Source of the DNA: Massariosphaeria phaeospora | Lineage: Eukaryota; Ascomycota; Dothideomycetes; Pleosporales | Assembly (NCBI GenBank): GCA_011032825.1 | Contig: JAADJZ010000005.1 | Span: 5,001-69,000 of the forward strand | Length of the DNA: 64,000 nucleotides | Direction of reading: 5' to 3' | In this document: in pieces, positions 19,919 to 31,192 of the stretch | How positions within the stretch are numbered: position 1 is the stretch's first letter | Layout: each line of letters begins with the position of its first letter | The notes under the pieces: model-generated | Told to the model about the DNA's origin: nothing | Database searches by the model: none | What the model saw: only the letters and a program-made list of their open reading frames with translations | Made by a program: the position numbers and the translations under genes

Positions 19919-21778
19919 CTACTTATATTTATCTGGAAGCTTGACGCTGCGGCCGCGACGCGTTAGAATAGCTGGGGCAGCAGATACGCCCTCTGAGGCC
20001 TCCGCAGCATCTCTAGTATCAACGCTACGTTTGCAACGCTTTTTGCTCTGTAGAGATAGCTGCGAAGCCTTCCTCTTACCCTTCTGTGAAGATTGTAGAG
20101 CTTTTGTAGCGTCGCGAGCCTCCTTCTGGCGAGCGCGTTCTGCTGCCTTTTCTGCCTTCTCCTTCTCCTTCGCTACCTTAGCTGCCTCTCGCGCTACACG
20201 CTTCTCCTCTGCAATTTTCTCCTTGTACAGCTTAGCTGCCTTCCTTAGCTCTGCTGTCTCTGCTTTTTGAAGTTGCTGCTCCTGATTTTCCTGCTCCTTG
20301 ATTGACTGACGAACACGTGCCTCCCTCACCTTCCTTGGTGACCAGAAGATAGCCCCACCATGATACTCCTGGCGCTGTTGAAGGTCTAGAGCTTTGCTCT
20401 TCTTCTTACGCTTCTTCTTAATAGATAGAGCCTGCTTAAGCCCATCCATCTCATGCTTGAGTAGGTCATTTTGGACAGATAGGTGGTGGAGCGATTGACG
20501 AAGCTTCTGTGTATCCTTACTACTCTGATCACTTGCTACAGAGCGTACAAGCCTATCCATCTTTCTCCAATCATAATCGCTAAGTGATGATAAGGAGCTT
20601 TCTCTTGATTCTTGAGCTTTGGTGAATCTATTGAGGATAGGATTAGGATTAGGAGGTGATATGCCTGTTGCTCTAAAAGAGCTAAGGATTGTTGATTCCT
20701 TAAAGGACGTCTCCCATGCCTTCCAGAATAGTGGGAAGAAGTCGCCTTTGGTAATAGAAAGGAGGCCTTGGCTTGTTTGAAGGTAGTTTGACAGTTCTAC
20801 TGAGTAGGCGGTTGATAGAGGCTTGAACATCGCTACATCGAGTGGCTGAAGCGTATGAGTCGAATGAGGAGGTAGGATAGCAAGGAGAATCTTGTTCTGA
20901 TCACAGTAGTCGATAAAATCCATGGTAATATGGGATCCGTGGCCATCTAGGATCAGAAGTCGATAGGACCGTCGGGTCTTCTGTCTTGTACAACGATCAA
21001 ACACCTGCTCAAGCCAGGCTAGTCCAATATCGTTGTTCGTCCAGCCAGAGGGTGATGAGGTGATAAAGACTGGGTGTTCTCCTGCCTGGATATCGTCTAC
21101 CCAGCTTGATTGAATGCCCTTGTTGGCAGCTTCATAGATAAGGCTTGGAGGTAGAGCAGATCCATCAGCGCATATACATGCTAGAAGCGTGATCCATGCG
21201 CGATTACCATCCTGGAGTGATGCTCTAACCTCCTTGTTCTCCCACATTTGCCTACTGAATACTCTTTTTGATCTACCAATGATACCAATTAGGAAGCCTT
21301 TCTCATCCATATTGTAGATATGACGAGAATCTATCTGATATTGCTCAATCTTGCTGTGTAGTAGATGAAAATAGAGGCGATATTTATCCTCTGAATCAGC
21401 TTTGTGGCGATTGCTGTCCATCCCAGATGTCCATTGTAAGATAAGGTGATCGCTCTGTCGGCTGATGAAGCGGGTAACCCAGCTCTCGCTAACTGGCTCC
21501 TTGGCTATTCTGGAGGCGAAATTCTGTATCATCTTTCTTGTAGGTGGCGAGTGTCTCTCTGTAAGTCCTTTGATATATCGTATAAGCTCCTGCTCTTGTT
21601 GTGGGCTGAGTTTCTGCTGTTCAAAGTTCTTCGCCTCTAGGGCGCGCGTTATCCCTCGATGCCTTCGGGTCAACGTGGATCGTACAACACCATGCTTAGC
21701 AGCAATCTTTCTATAGGAGAAATCTTTGCCAGGTCCTAGGGATTCTATCTCTTCAAGTGCGTCGTCTATTGGAGCCAT
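19919..21778 (-). CDS. Fot1-type transposase, full length
   Basis: 619 residues without a stop or shift. The N-terminal helix-turn-helix is FSYRKIAAKHGVVRSTLTRR, with a CENP-B-like DNA-binding segment at about residues 55-115. A DDE_1 catalytic domain has acidic residues in YNMDEKG (about 160), LLILDGHGSH (about 285) and LQPLDVA (about 318). The C-terminal third is a Lys/Glu/Ala-rich coiled coil ending in RRGRSVKLPDKYK. The same ending motif closes the Fot1-A frame, so the two are related families with unrelated TIR sequence. It acts in the nucleus on its own TIRs to cut and reinsert at TA. All key residues visible in active relatives are present. Confidence 0.93.
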   Translation of the reverse strand: MAPIDDALEEIESLGPGKDFSYRKIAAKHGVVRSTLTRRHRGITRALEAKNFEQQKLSPQQEQELIRYIKGLTERHSPPTRKMIQNFASRIAKEPVSESWVTRFISRQSDHLILQWTSGMDSNRHKADSEDKYRLYFHLLHSKIEQYQIDSRHIYNMDEKGFLIGIIGRSKRVFSRQMWENKEVRASLQDGNRAWITLLACICADGSALPPSLIYEAANKGIQSSWVDDIQAGEHPVFITSSPSGWTNNDIGLAWLEQVFDRCTRQKTRRSYRLLILDGHGSHITMDFIDYCDQNKILLAILPPHSTHTLQPLDVAMFKPLSTAYSVELSNYLQTSQGLLSITKGDFFPLFWKAWETSFKESTILSSFRATGISPPNPNPILNRFTKAQESRESSLSSLSDYDWRKMDRLVRSVASDQSSKDTQKLRQSLHHLSVQNDLLKHEMDGLKQALSIKKKRKKKSKALDLQQRQEYHGGAIFWSPRKVREARVRQSIKEQENQEQQLQKAETAELRKAAKLYKEKIAEEKRVAREAAKVAKEKEKAEKAAERARQKEARDATKALQSSQKGKRKASQLSLQSKKRCKRSVDTRDAAEASEGVSAAPAILTRRGRSVKLPDKYK

Positions 21779-21813
21779 ATTGGTAGAATTATCGCGTGTT
21801 GAACTTCTGTTGT

Positions 21814-21867
21814 TTTTGATGAGGGTGGCGCATCACGCGAACCGGCGCATCACGCGCACGGACACGG
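21814..21867 (-). repeat. Right 54-bp TIR of Fot1-C
   Basis: Exact reverse complement of 19767-19820, followed by TA at 21868-21869. Confidence 0.95.
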
Positions 21868-22009
21868 TAGCGGAAGAGATCCCGCGTCTGTTCTAGTGCA
21901 CTAAAGCCACACTTCGACATCAACTTGCGTAGCAGCGGCAGCATTCGTAATCGGCCATGTACTCTGCACTGCAGTCTCATGAGTGCTCCTCAGTCTCAGT
22001 CTTTACCAA

Positions 22010-23512
22010 ATGTCTGCTGTGGTCAGCCCCGAGTTGGCCCCCGACGGTGTCAACGGTGCCAAACGTATGTCAGTCAGTGGGCACGTCATCTCCAGAAGCT
22101 AATCGAGCAATATAGAGCGGAGAAACTCAACGATTCTGAACCCTAGAACCTACCTCACCCCCGAGATTTGGAAACAAGCGCCTGTTCTGACGGGCAGCAC
22201 GAAGTTCGAGCCGCTTGACGATGCGAGGAACATACTGGTCACAGGAGGGGCAGGCTTTATGTACGTTCTGGGCTTCCTCACGGCGGGGGAACAACGCTGG
22301 TAAACCGAGTCCGAGAATGGGCTACGACTGACAAGCCATAGTGCTTGCTGGTTCGTGCGCCACCTGACGCTCACATACCCGGACCACTACAACGTCATCT
22401 CCTTCGACAAGCTCGACTACTGCGCGAGTCTCAACAATACTCGAATCCTCGACGAGCGACCGAACTTCACATTCGAGCAAGGAGACATCACCTCGCCCTC
22501 CGAGGTGAAGAAGGTGCTTCGCAAGCACAAGATCGATACCATCTTCCATTTCGCGGCGCAATCACACGTCGACCTCAGCTTTGGCAATTCATACCAATTC
22601 ACAAATACGAATGTGTATGGGACACACGTGCTACTGGAGAGGGCTAGGGAGCATGGGATTGCCAGGTTCATCCACATCTCGACGGACGAGGTATACGGCG
22701 ATGTACCGATCGGGGCTGCGGATCTGAGCGAAGCTAGCTTACTTGCGCCCACGAACCCTTACTCGGCGAGCAAAGCGGCGGCAGAGATGATGGTCAGTGC
22801 ATATCGGAACAGCTTTAAACTTCCCCTCATCACCGTCCGGAGCAACAACGTATTTGGTCCGCATCAGTTTCCGGAGAGTATGTCGCAGCGATTCAATCCC
22901 GGAGCCGAAGGTTAACAGCGCCTAGAAATTATACCGAAGTTCATCATGCTGCTGCAAAGGCGGAGCAAGCTATTGCTACATGGTGACGGGTCGCCGACTA
23001 GACGATACGTATATGCTGGGGATATCGTGGATGCGTTGGACACCATCTTCCACAAAGGAGTCTTCGGTCAGGTCTACAACATCGCATCAAAAGATGAGAT
23101 CTCGAATACCGATATATGCCACCGTCTACTAGATATTTTCGAAATACCGCATCAAACCTCCACAGAACTACAGAAGTGGGTTCAGCGCACCGAAGACCGC
23201 CCTTTCAACGATCAGCGCTACGCCACAGATGGGTCAAAGCTTGCTGCGCTCGGCTGGGAGCCAAAGACTAGCTTTGACGATGGTCTCAAAACCACGGTCG
23301 ACTGGTACAGGCGTTTTGGCGAAGTGTGGTGGGGCGACATCACACGCATACTAACATCTTTCCCCGTGGTCGAAGGAACGGAGATCTGGACCAAGGAGGA
23401 GCACGATGCGCTGCCTTCGGATGAAGAGCTCATACAGGAGGAGAGCGGCATAGGGACGGTTTGGACGAAGAAGGCGTGGGACCACCTCCAAGCGTCGGGA
23501 GAAACAGATTGA
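22010..23512 (+). CDS. dTDP/UDP-glucose 4,6-dehydratase-like protein
   Basis: Extended short-chain dehydrogenase that converts an NDP-glucose to the 4-keto-6-deoxy sugar, the first step to rhamnose-type sugars. Exons: 22010-22064 (junction to exon 2 tentative), about 22147-22260, 22342-22877 and 22926-23512. The GTACGT..CATAG and GTATGT..CCTAG introns keep phase. Seen: the NAD-binding GGAGFIA split by intron 2, FDKLDYCASLNN, HFAAQSHVD, STDEVYGD, the catalytic pair YSASK, and RYVYAGDIVDA near the C-terminal substrate region. The C terminus has an acidic extension ending SGETD. Fot1-C sits 142 bp upstream and may affect the promoter. Whether the substrate is UDP- or dTDP-glucose cannot be told from sequence. 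Confidence 0.88.
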
Positions 23513-24180
23513 GTGAAGGCGGCGGACGCTTGTGCGGCCAGTGACATTTCAACACGAACTTACATATACCCATACAAGGATCTTTGATACACAGCTCGGT
23601 TTTTTACTTGTATATCTAGCGTTGAATGATGCTGATGGTGCGCTGTCAGCACATGCAAGCCTTACATTATTTCTGCATTTGGATGGACATCTTTTGGAGA
23701 CTCAATCCACAGGCTGAAGCAGCTCGGCGGTGAAAGTGAAAATCCCTGATATTATTGAACTTTTGATTTGGACAACTAAACAGTACTTGTTCACTATAAT
23801 CATGTGTTGGACGCTGGCGAGCAGCGAGTATTCATAGCTGCGCCATCCTGTGGCTGTGCGAGTGCCAAGAGACTTAGCTCCGCCGTCGTCAGCACTGAAA
23901 CGCCCTGTGTCCGCACCCCCGAAACTCAACCATCCGCCCACCTTGATACATATACCTTTCCGCCCTCACTTCTCGATCGTGTTCGCAGAATCTTTTGCAC
24001 TCTTCACTCTCCGATCGACAGCATCGAAGTGTAGTTCAAGCGTCTGGCTATCGATAAGGAGCGGACCCCAAACCCCCCACGTTCAGCCTCCGAGCGCAAC
24101 CTCACCCCTTTCAGGGTCCACGATATCTAGAGCACCACGAAGATTAGAACCCAGCTACTAGCAACTAGAAACTAGCAGCT
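23513..24180. promoter_or_regulatory. Intergenic region, SEC9 promoter side
   Basis: Holds the 3' flank of the dehydratase gene and the 5' flank of SEC9. No gene is supported. A pyrimidine-rich stretch precedes the SEC9 start, as is common in fungal promoters. Confidence 0.4.
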
Positions 24181-26532
24181 ATGGGCTTCCTGAAGAAGAA
24201 AACGGACGATGGCGAGGACTCGTCCAGGTCCGCGCTTTTTGGGTCCCGGAACAAAGCCAAAGCAGCCCCGCCGGTACGCAGCTCCCGCAGCTCCGATTAA
24301 TCGTAATGCTAAGTCGTGTCTACAGGCGCAGAACCCATATGCAGCGCCTCCTCCCGCCGCAGACCCCTACCAGAACGCACCCCCGCCGTACCAGGGCGGC
24401 GGCGGTAACGATCAATGGCGGCGCGACAAGACCCCCGCGGCGACCGGATACGGAGCCCAGGGAGGTGCTTATGGCGGTACTGGCGGGTATGGTGGGGACA
24501 GATACGGCGGCGATCAACAGCCTCAAGGCACTAGGAGGCCAGGAGGCTATGGTGGTGAGTTGGCATAAAGTGCATGTCCGCACCGGAGACTGACGCCTCT
24601 AGGCCTTGGTGGTGCAGACCCCAATAACGACTCCGCACGACAGGATCTTTTCGGCGCAGCGCCCAAACGCTACGAACAGCAGGCTCAGCCTCCTCAGGCC
24701 CCGAGCGGAGCATCTGGCGCATACGGACAGGGTGGATACGGCCAGTCTGGTGCCTATGGCGCCGACCAAAACCAGGCTGGATATGGCACATACGAGGACC
24801 GCCAACTGTATGACCCATCGCCTTTGATGTAGACATTGACTGACACAATTCTAGCACACAAGAGGAGCAGGAAGAAGAGGATGTGAATGCCACCAGACAA
24901 GAGATTAAGTTCATGTACGTTCAATCATTTTCCCCTCAGTGGCAGTACTGATATTGCATCCTTAGCAAACAACAAGACGTTTCCTCGACTCGCAATGCAC
25001 TGAGACTTGCAGAGCAGGCAGAGCAAACCGGCAGAGACACTCGTAAGCTCCGCTTTCTACCCTGCACCTCTTGTAACATGGCTGACCCATACAGTTGCAC
25101 GACTGGGTGCGCAAGGAGAACGCATCCACAACACTGAGCGCAACTTAGACCTGGTACGCAGCTTTTAATCGTCATCCAAGTCTCCGAGAGCGCGAGCGCT
25201 AAAATGTTTCCTAGTCAGCCAGCCAAAACAGGATCGCAGAAGAGAAGGCCCGAGAATTGAAGACGCTGAACAAGTCTATGTTTGCGATGCATGTCGGGTA
25301 AGCAGTGCTCGTTCACACAGCTGCTACACGTAACTGACAGATTTTGCAGAAACCCCTTTACCTCGGCTAGCCGCCGTGACGAGCGCGACCGTAAGCTGCT
25401 CGACACTCACCGGCAGGAGCGCGACGCGCGAGATGCGTCCCGACAGGTAGAGTACTCCGTGCACATGTTTGAATGTAGGCTAATTATATCAGGCCGCGTG
25501 GGAGAGCTCAGCGCGCTCGGATGGGGCCAAGCAAGGCCAGCAGGGCGCCGGCCGCGGCGGCCCCAGCAAGTCCACTCTAGCGTAAGTTTCTACGCACATG
25601 GCTCTTTGATGTTCAGGAGCCGTACCGGTCCAGCTCAGCCCAAGGCTAACGCTCACAGTGATCGTGCGAAGTACCAGTTTGAAGCTGACAGCGATGGTTT
25701 GTCCCACCAACGTTAAACATATAACCTAGCCTTACTAAGTTTCTAAACAGATGACGCGATGGAGGGTGAGATTGATTCGAATTTGGATCAACTACGTAAG
25801 TCATTTTTGCCTGATTCGAGTTTTCTTTGGCGAGTTGAGCCCACCGCACTTGATGACTCTTCTGCTTCCCCGATCACTTCGCGACTGCTTCTATTTCGCG
25901 CCCGAGGCCCCTTTTTGAACCCAATTTTTTTTTTGCATGAAATCGACGTTGAACGAGCGAGGATATCCATTATGTCACATTTCCTGTCTTTTCAACCTCG
26001 AAATCCTGTTTCCAATTTTTTGAGATTTTTTTTCCATTTCTGCCGATTTCTTGGCGGTGTCTTGGCGGTATCGAACTGCTCAACTTTCATGGCAGATTGA
26101 CACAACAAGTGTCAGGCCTTATCACCATCTACTTCGTCACGTTTCGTCTCTTTCAAACCGCGAAATCCTGTTTTGGAATCTTCTTTAGAGTTTTCCCCAT
26201 CTCGAGCAATGTATTGGCGGCATCGATTTGCTCAACTTCATGTCAGACGGACACGGTGTCACGTCTTATCTCCTAGCCAAGCAGACGTCTCTGGAGCTTC
26301 TCTTCTCCTTTACTTGCTGCTGTTGCACTACCTGCCCCTGGTGCATGTTGTGGAAGAATCAGTGCTGACAGTACCAATAGAAGGGGCTGCCCAAAGGTTG
26401 AATCGGCTCGGCCGCGCCATGGGCGAGGAGGTTGAAGTCCAAAACCGGCACATAGACCGCATCACGACGAAGACGGATAAGGTCGACGATCAGATAGCGA
26501 TGAACAGAGCGAGGTTGGATCGTATTCACTAG
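24181..26532 (+). CDS. SEC9: t-SNARE Sec9 / SNAP-25 homologue
   Basis: Plasma-membrane Qbc-SNARE that pairs with Sso1/2 and Snc1/2 for exocytosis. Twelve exons: 24181-24273, 24326-24554, 24603-24807, 24855-24914, 24966-25042, 25095-25153, 25215-25297, 25350-25446, 25493-25581, 25617-25696, 25751-25795, 26381-26532. They total 1269 nt in perfect phase (422 residues). The N-terminal third is Gly/Pro/Tyr-rich and disordered. The Qb SNARE helix runs from TQEEQEEEDVNATRQEIKF through GERIHNTERNLDL. A linker has NPFTSASRRDERDRK. The Qc helix is NLDQLQGAAQRLNRLGRAMG to DRIH. There is no membrane anchor, as in yeast Sec9. The last intron (25796-26380, 585 nt) is far longer than the others. Confidence 0.95.
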
Positions 26533-27214
26533 ATGGGAGTGGTGGTGGTGAGGGATGGATTGGATGGAACGGGGCCGATGAGGTTTGTTGGGCTGGTTGG
26601 GCTGTGGGAAGGGGAGTCGAACGGCGTGGCGAGTGTCTGGGCAGTGTGTCGGGCTGTGAGGGTCGGGCTGGGTTTTGGTATTTAGAAATGAGATGTTGGA
26701 ACTACTTTCCGAGAATGCAACATCTACATTGGCTATCGTAACATGCAATTTGTCTGCATGTTGATGTGCTCTGAGGCCTATTGGCCTGTGTCTAGGGAGG
26801 TGTACACGGTTGGTTTTGAATAAGGGGCTGGGCTGAGTTGGAGCGCCTCGTCGGGAGTTTGTGGAAGACGTATGATGTATTTGCTGGAGCTAAGCTGAGC
26901 TGAGCTGATATGCTAGGCGCGGTCTGGAGATGTGGTGTGGTGCGGTACGGTAGTAGTCGTCCACTTACTTTCACTCGCGATGGCCATCGCGCTACCATCC
27001 TGTGAAAAGAAATTCACAACCACCCTACCATCTCTCTGAATACCATACAATAGCAACACGCACACGCCCACGGACAACAGCAGGCAATACGCAACCAATT
27101 AGAAGCCAGACATCCAAAGTCCAAGTATAAAATCGATGATTCTCCCTTCAGTTTGACTTCTTCCGCTATAAACACTTACTGCTTGAACTAAACCAACTAC
27201 TTACGCATTTCGCC
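26533..27214. other. Intergenic region downstream of SEC9
   Basis: No supported gene. It includes an AGCTG pentanucleotide run at about 26888-26908. Confidence 0.5.
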
Positions 27215-27427
27215 ATGATGGCCCTTTCTACAATGCAAACCGGTTTCTATATTAGCGACGATGATACCCTGGAGAACTACGATCCCGAGTACGTGACGCA
27301 GCGTATCGAGATGCAACGACGAGCTGGCAGGGCCGCTTATACGCCGGCGGGAGCAGGGCTGGTGGCGGCTTCCTCGTCTGGTGTCGCTAGGCTGAGGACT
27401 CCGGGGCTGTTCCTCTTGGGGGGTTGA
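27215..27427 (+). CDS. Small hypothetical protein
   Basis: A 70-codon frame beginning MMALSTMQTGFYISDDD with an acidic, Tyr-containing N terminus and an Ala/Gly-rich tail. It starts about 35 bp after a pyrimidine-rich stretch and has no recognised domain. A second open stretch in another frame (27429-27570, acidic) could be a continuation through an unrecognised intron or shift. I cannot assign a function, and it may not be a gene. Confidence 0.3.
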   Translation: MMALSTMQTGFYISDDDTLENYDPEYVTQRIEMQRRAGRAAYTPAGAGLVAASSSGVARLRTPGLFLLGG

Positions 27428-27605
27428 GGTGGGCGATGCCGTGGCATCTGGAGCGATTCGAGACGAGGGGAGTGAGGTTGAAGAGGACGAGGACGGCACA
27501 CTACCGGTAGTCGAGGCGACGGCAGGGGCAGGGCTAGCTCGGACGTTGATGCGGGGAAGCTGCAAGGCACAGGGAGCTCCCCGCCCAACCACCCCGAACG
27601 TCAAC

Positions 27606-27676
27606 ACAGCTCAGCTCAGCTCAGCTCCGCGACTCCAACACCTACACCACACACATTACACACACACACACACACG
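27606..27676. repeat. CAGCT and CA microsatellites upstream of AMS1
   Basis: A CAGCT pentanucleotide run (27606-27627) and a CA dinucleotide run (about 27644-27674) lie within 85 bp of the AMS1 start codon, so they are probably in its promoter or 5' UTR. Confidence 0.8.
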
Positions 27677-27688
27677 ACGCACCGCACA

Positions 27689-30600
27689 ATGTGGGGCGAC
27701 ATCGACCATAACCGCACCGTGCCAGTCGCGGCCAACTACCCGCAGCTCGCCGCGGGGCCGGTGGGCAAGCAGATCCACCGCATCTACCAGGACCGGCTGA
27801 GGCAGTTTGTCGATGGCGGCCAGTACCGCGAGCAGGGCCTGGTGGGGTAGGGTGCTCCTCTCTCTACGCTTCATATACGGACTTCTGCAGCTCTGCTACA
27901 ATGCTGCCCACACCCCCGCTCGACCTCTGTCTAACGCCTCCCCAGCAAGCTCGACGAAGCCCGCGTCTCCGGCCCCGAACACGTCAAGCTCTCCGTCTAC
28001 TCCCCTCCCAACCTGACCCGCCCAACCTTCGCCGACGCCACCGCGCAGACGTTCCGCCCCGCCAAAGTCGGCGAGTCGTTCGGCCCCAGCTGGTCGACGC
28101 ACTGGTTCAAAGTCGAGATCCGCCTCCCGCAGGACTTCCGCAACAGAGAACGGCTCGAGTTCGTGTGGGATGCCAACAACGAGGGCATGATCTGGACCGC
28201 GCAGGGCGACGTGGTGCACGGCCTAACGGGCGGCGGCGAGCGCACCCAGTGGCGCCTGACGCCGAAATTCAGAAACGGCCAGTGGCATGTCTTTTACGTC
28301 GAGATGGCCTGCAACGGCATGTTTGGGAATGCGCCGGGCGGCGACTCGATCCAGCCGCCGGACCCGAACCGCTATTTCCAGCTGCACACGGCGGATATCG
28401 TCGCTGTCAACGTGCAGGCCCGCGCGCTGTACTTTGACTTCTGGGAGATTAGCGATGCCGCGCGCGAGTTTCCTGGCGAGTCGTGGGAGGCGCACGAGGC
28501 GACGCAGGTGGCGAACCGCATCATCGACGCATTCATTGCGGGTGGTGGGAGCCAGGACAGCATCGTCGAGGGCCGGAAGATTGCCAAGGAGTACATCGGC
28601 GACGTCGACACGGAAAAGGTCTATGACAGCGACAAGGAGGCCATCGTGTTCGGGATCGGGTACTGCCACATCGACACGTGCTGGCTGTGGCCCTTTGCTG
28701 AGACGAAGCGCAAGGTTGCGCGGTCCTGGTCGAGCCAGTGCGACTTGATGGAGCGATATCCCGAACTGCGATTCTGCTGCACCCAGGCTCAACAGTTCAA
28801 GTGGCTGGAGCAGAACTACCCTCAGATATTCGATCGCGTCAAGTCGCATGTCAAGCTTGGCAACTTCCAGCCCATTGGCGGTAGCTGGGTGGAACACGAC
28901 ACCAATCTGCCGAATGGCGAGTCGCTCATCAGACAGTTCCTCTACGGCCAACGGTACTTCGAGAGCAGGTTCGGTGAGCGCTGTCGCACGTTCTGGCTGC
29001 CGGACACCTTTGGATACTCTACCCAGCTTCCCCAGGTCTGCCGCCTAGCTGGCATGACGAGGTTCTTGACGCAGAAGCTTAGCTGGAACAACATCAACAA
29101 CTTCCCTCACACAACATTTAACTGGGTCGCACTCGATAACAGCCAAGTCATCTGCCACATGCCACCCTCGGAAACGTACACCGCAGAAGCAAACTTCGGT
29201 GATGTCAGGAGGAGCGTCTCACAACACAAGTCGCTAGACCAAGACAAGACGTCGCTGCTGGTGTTCGGAAAGGGTGACGGCGGCGGCGGCCCGACGTACC
29301 AGCACCTCGAAAAGCTGCGACGATGCCGCGGAATCAGCGACAAGACCGGCATGCTACCGCGACTTAAGCTCGGCGACTCGGCAGACGACTTCTTCGACCG
29401 TCTGGAAAAGAGGGTCGAGAACGGCACTGAGCTGGTGACCTGGTATGGCGAGCTGTACTTTGAGCTCCATCGAGGCACATACACGACGCAAGCGAACAAC
29501 AAGCGCAATAACCGCAAGGCCGAAATTATGCTGAGGGACATTGAGTACCTGGCGACGCTGGTCACGATCAAGAAGGACTTTAGCGCGAAGAGCTCGTACA
29601 AGTATCCGAAGAAGGATATTGATGATATGTGGGAGAATGTGCTGCTTTGCCAGTTTCACGACTGTTTGCCTGGGAGCTCGATTGAGATGTGCTATGATGA
29701 TTCGGATGCGGTAGGGTGTTCTTACAGAGAGCAGAGTTTACAATATACTGACAGCTTGTAGATCTACGAAAAGGTCTTTGTCACTGGCGAGAGGCTTTTA
29801 TCGAACGCCCTCGCTGAACTGGGCTTCGATGATAAGCCAAAGGCCGACAGCAAACTCGCCGCGCTCAACACCCTCCCCTGGACGCGTACTGAAATCGTGG
29901 AGCTTCCTCCTCTAGCAGGTCTCCCTAAATATGGCCTTGCCCACGGCGCTGGTCTCAGCACAATGGAGGTGCGCCAACTGGCATCGCCGTACCCTGCCAG
30001 CATCGCATCGGTCAAAGAAATCCGTCCAAATGTCTTCGAGCTCCGCAACTCGCAGTTCATCGTCGAAGTCACCGACGGCGCCATCACCTCTCTCTACGAC
30101 ATCAACGTCCAACGCAACATCATCCCCGAAGGCAAGAAAGCCGCCCAGCTAGTCCTCTACGACGACAAGCCTCTCTACTGGCAGGCCTGGGACGTGGAAG
30201 TCTACCACCTCGCCTCGCGCACCGAGCTCTTACCCCACAAAGTCAGCATCTCCGAAGACACCCCCCACCGCGTCTCCCTCAAGATCGAAACCAAGATCTC
30301 CGACCAGTCCAGCATCACCACGACACTCTCCCTCTCCGCCGCCGTCGGCGCCAGCCTCTCCGCCGTCGAAATCGCCGCCTCCATCGACTGGCACGAGACA
30401 ATGAAGTTCCTCAAAGTCGAGTTCCCCGTCGACATCGTCAACACGGAAGCGAGCTACGAAACGCAGTTCGGCATCGTGCGCCGCCCCACGCACTACAACA
30501 CCTCGTGGGACATGGCCAAGTTCGAGGTCTGCTGCCACAAGTGGGCTGATCTCAGCGAGGCCACGTACGGCGTGTCGATTCTGAACGACAATAAATACGG

Positions 30601-31192
30601 TTTTGCGGTCGCGGGTAATGTCATGCGCTTGTCGCTGCTGCGCGCCCCGAAGGCGCCGGATGCGCATGCGGATATGGGACGCCATGAGACGCGCTATGCG
30701 CTGTTTCCGCATGCGGGGCCGCTGGATGAGCGGACGGTGCGCAAGGCGTTTGAGTTTAATAATCCGCTGCGTATCGTCGGGCACAAAACGCGCGACGCTT
30801 CATCGTCATCAGCAGCTCCGTCGTCAGCTCCGTCCCCAGGCCTGCTCTCCACATTCCGCATCCTCGGCGCGCCGAACCTCGTGCTCGACACCATCAAGCG
30901 CGGCGAAGACGACGCCGACGTGTCGCGCGGCGAGTTTCCCTCGCGTATGGGGGGGAAGAGTATAATCGTGCGCATTTGGGATGCGTTGGGGGGGAAGAGT
31001 AAGGGCGTGTTGAGTTGGGGGGAGTTGGCGGTGAAGAGCGTGAAGAAGGTTAATGCGCTGGAGGATGAGGTGGGGGAGGATTTGGGGGGGGAGATGGTGT
31101 GCGTGGGGAGGGAGGGGGAGGGGGAGAGGGGGGTTAGGGTGCGGGTGAGGGCGTTTGAGGTGGTTACTTTGAAGTTGGTGCTGGAGGACTAG
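27689..31192 (+). CDS. AMS1: Vacuolar/cytosolic alpha-mannosidase (GH38)
   Basis: Class II alpha-mannosidase that trims free oligosaccharides; the yeast homologue reaches the vacuole by the Cvt pathway. Exons 27689-27846, 27946-29710 and 29762-31192 give 1117 residues, close to the family norm, with GT-AG introns in phase. The GH38 catalytic domain shows the metal site HIDTCWLWP (about residue 294), the nucleophile region WLPDTFGYS (about 402) and CQFHDCLPGSS near the end of exon 2. The C-terminal beta domains follow. There is no signal peptide, consistent with cytosolic synthesis. The last about 90 codons are unusually G-rich (VGEDLGGEMVCVGREGEGERG), and the exact C terminus could differ. 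Confidence 0.93.

Larger units (their letters stand above)
19767..21867 (-). mobile_element. Fot1-like transposon with intact transposase (Fot1-C)
   Basis: A 2101-bp element with 54-bp terminal inverted repeats (19767-19820, 21814-21867) that match perfectly, flanked by TA at 19765-19766 and 21868-21869. It encodes one uninterrupted 619-residue transposase and is therefore a candidate autonomous element. Each TIR holds two copies of CGCGTGATGCGCC. Its right end lies 142 bp upstream of the start codon of the sugar-dehydratase gene at 22010. Confidence 0.95.

Noticed and set aside
28223..28951. 242-codon minus-strand frame inside AMS1
   Set aside because: Antisense shadow of the GC-rich alpha-mannosidase exon; the plus strand has clear GH38 motifs.
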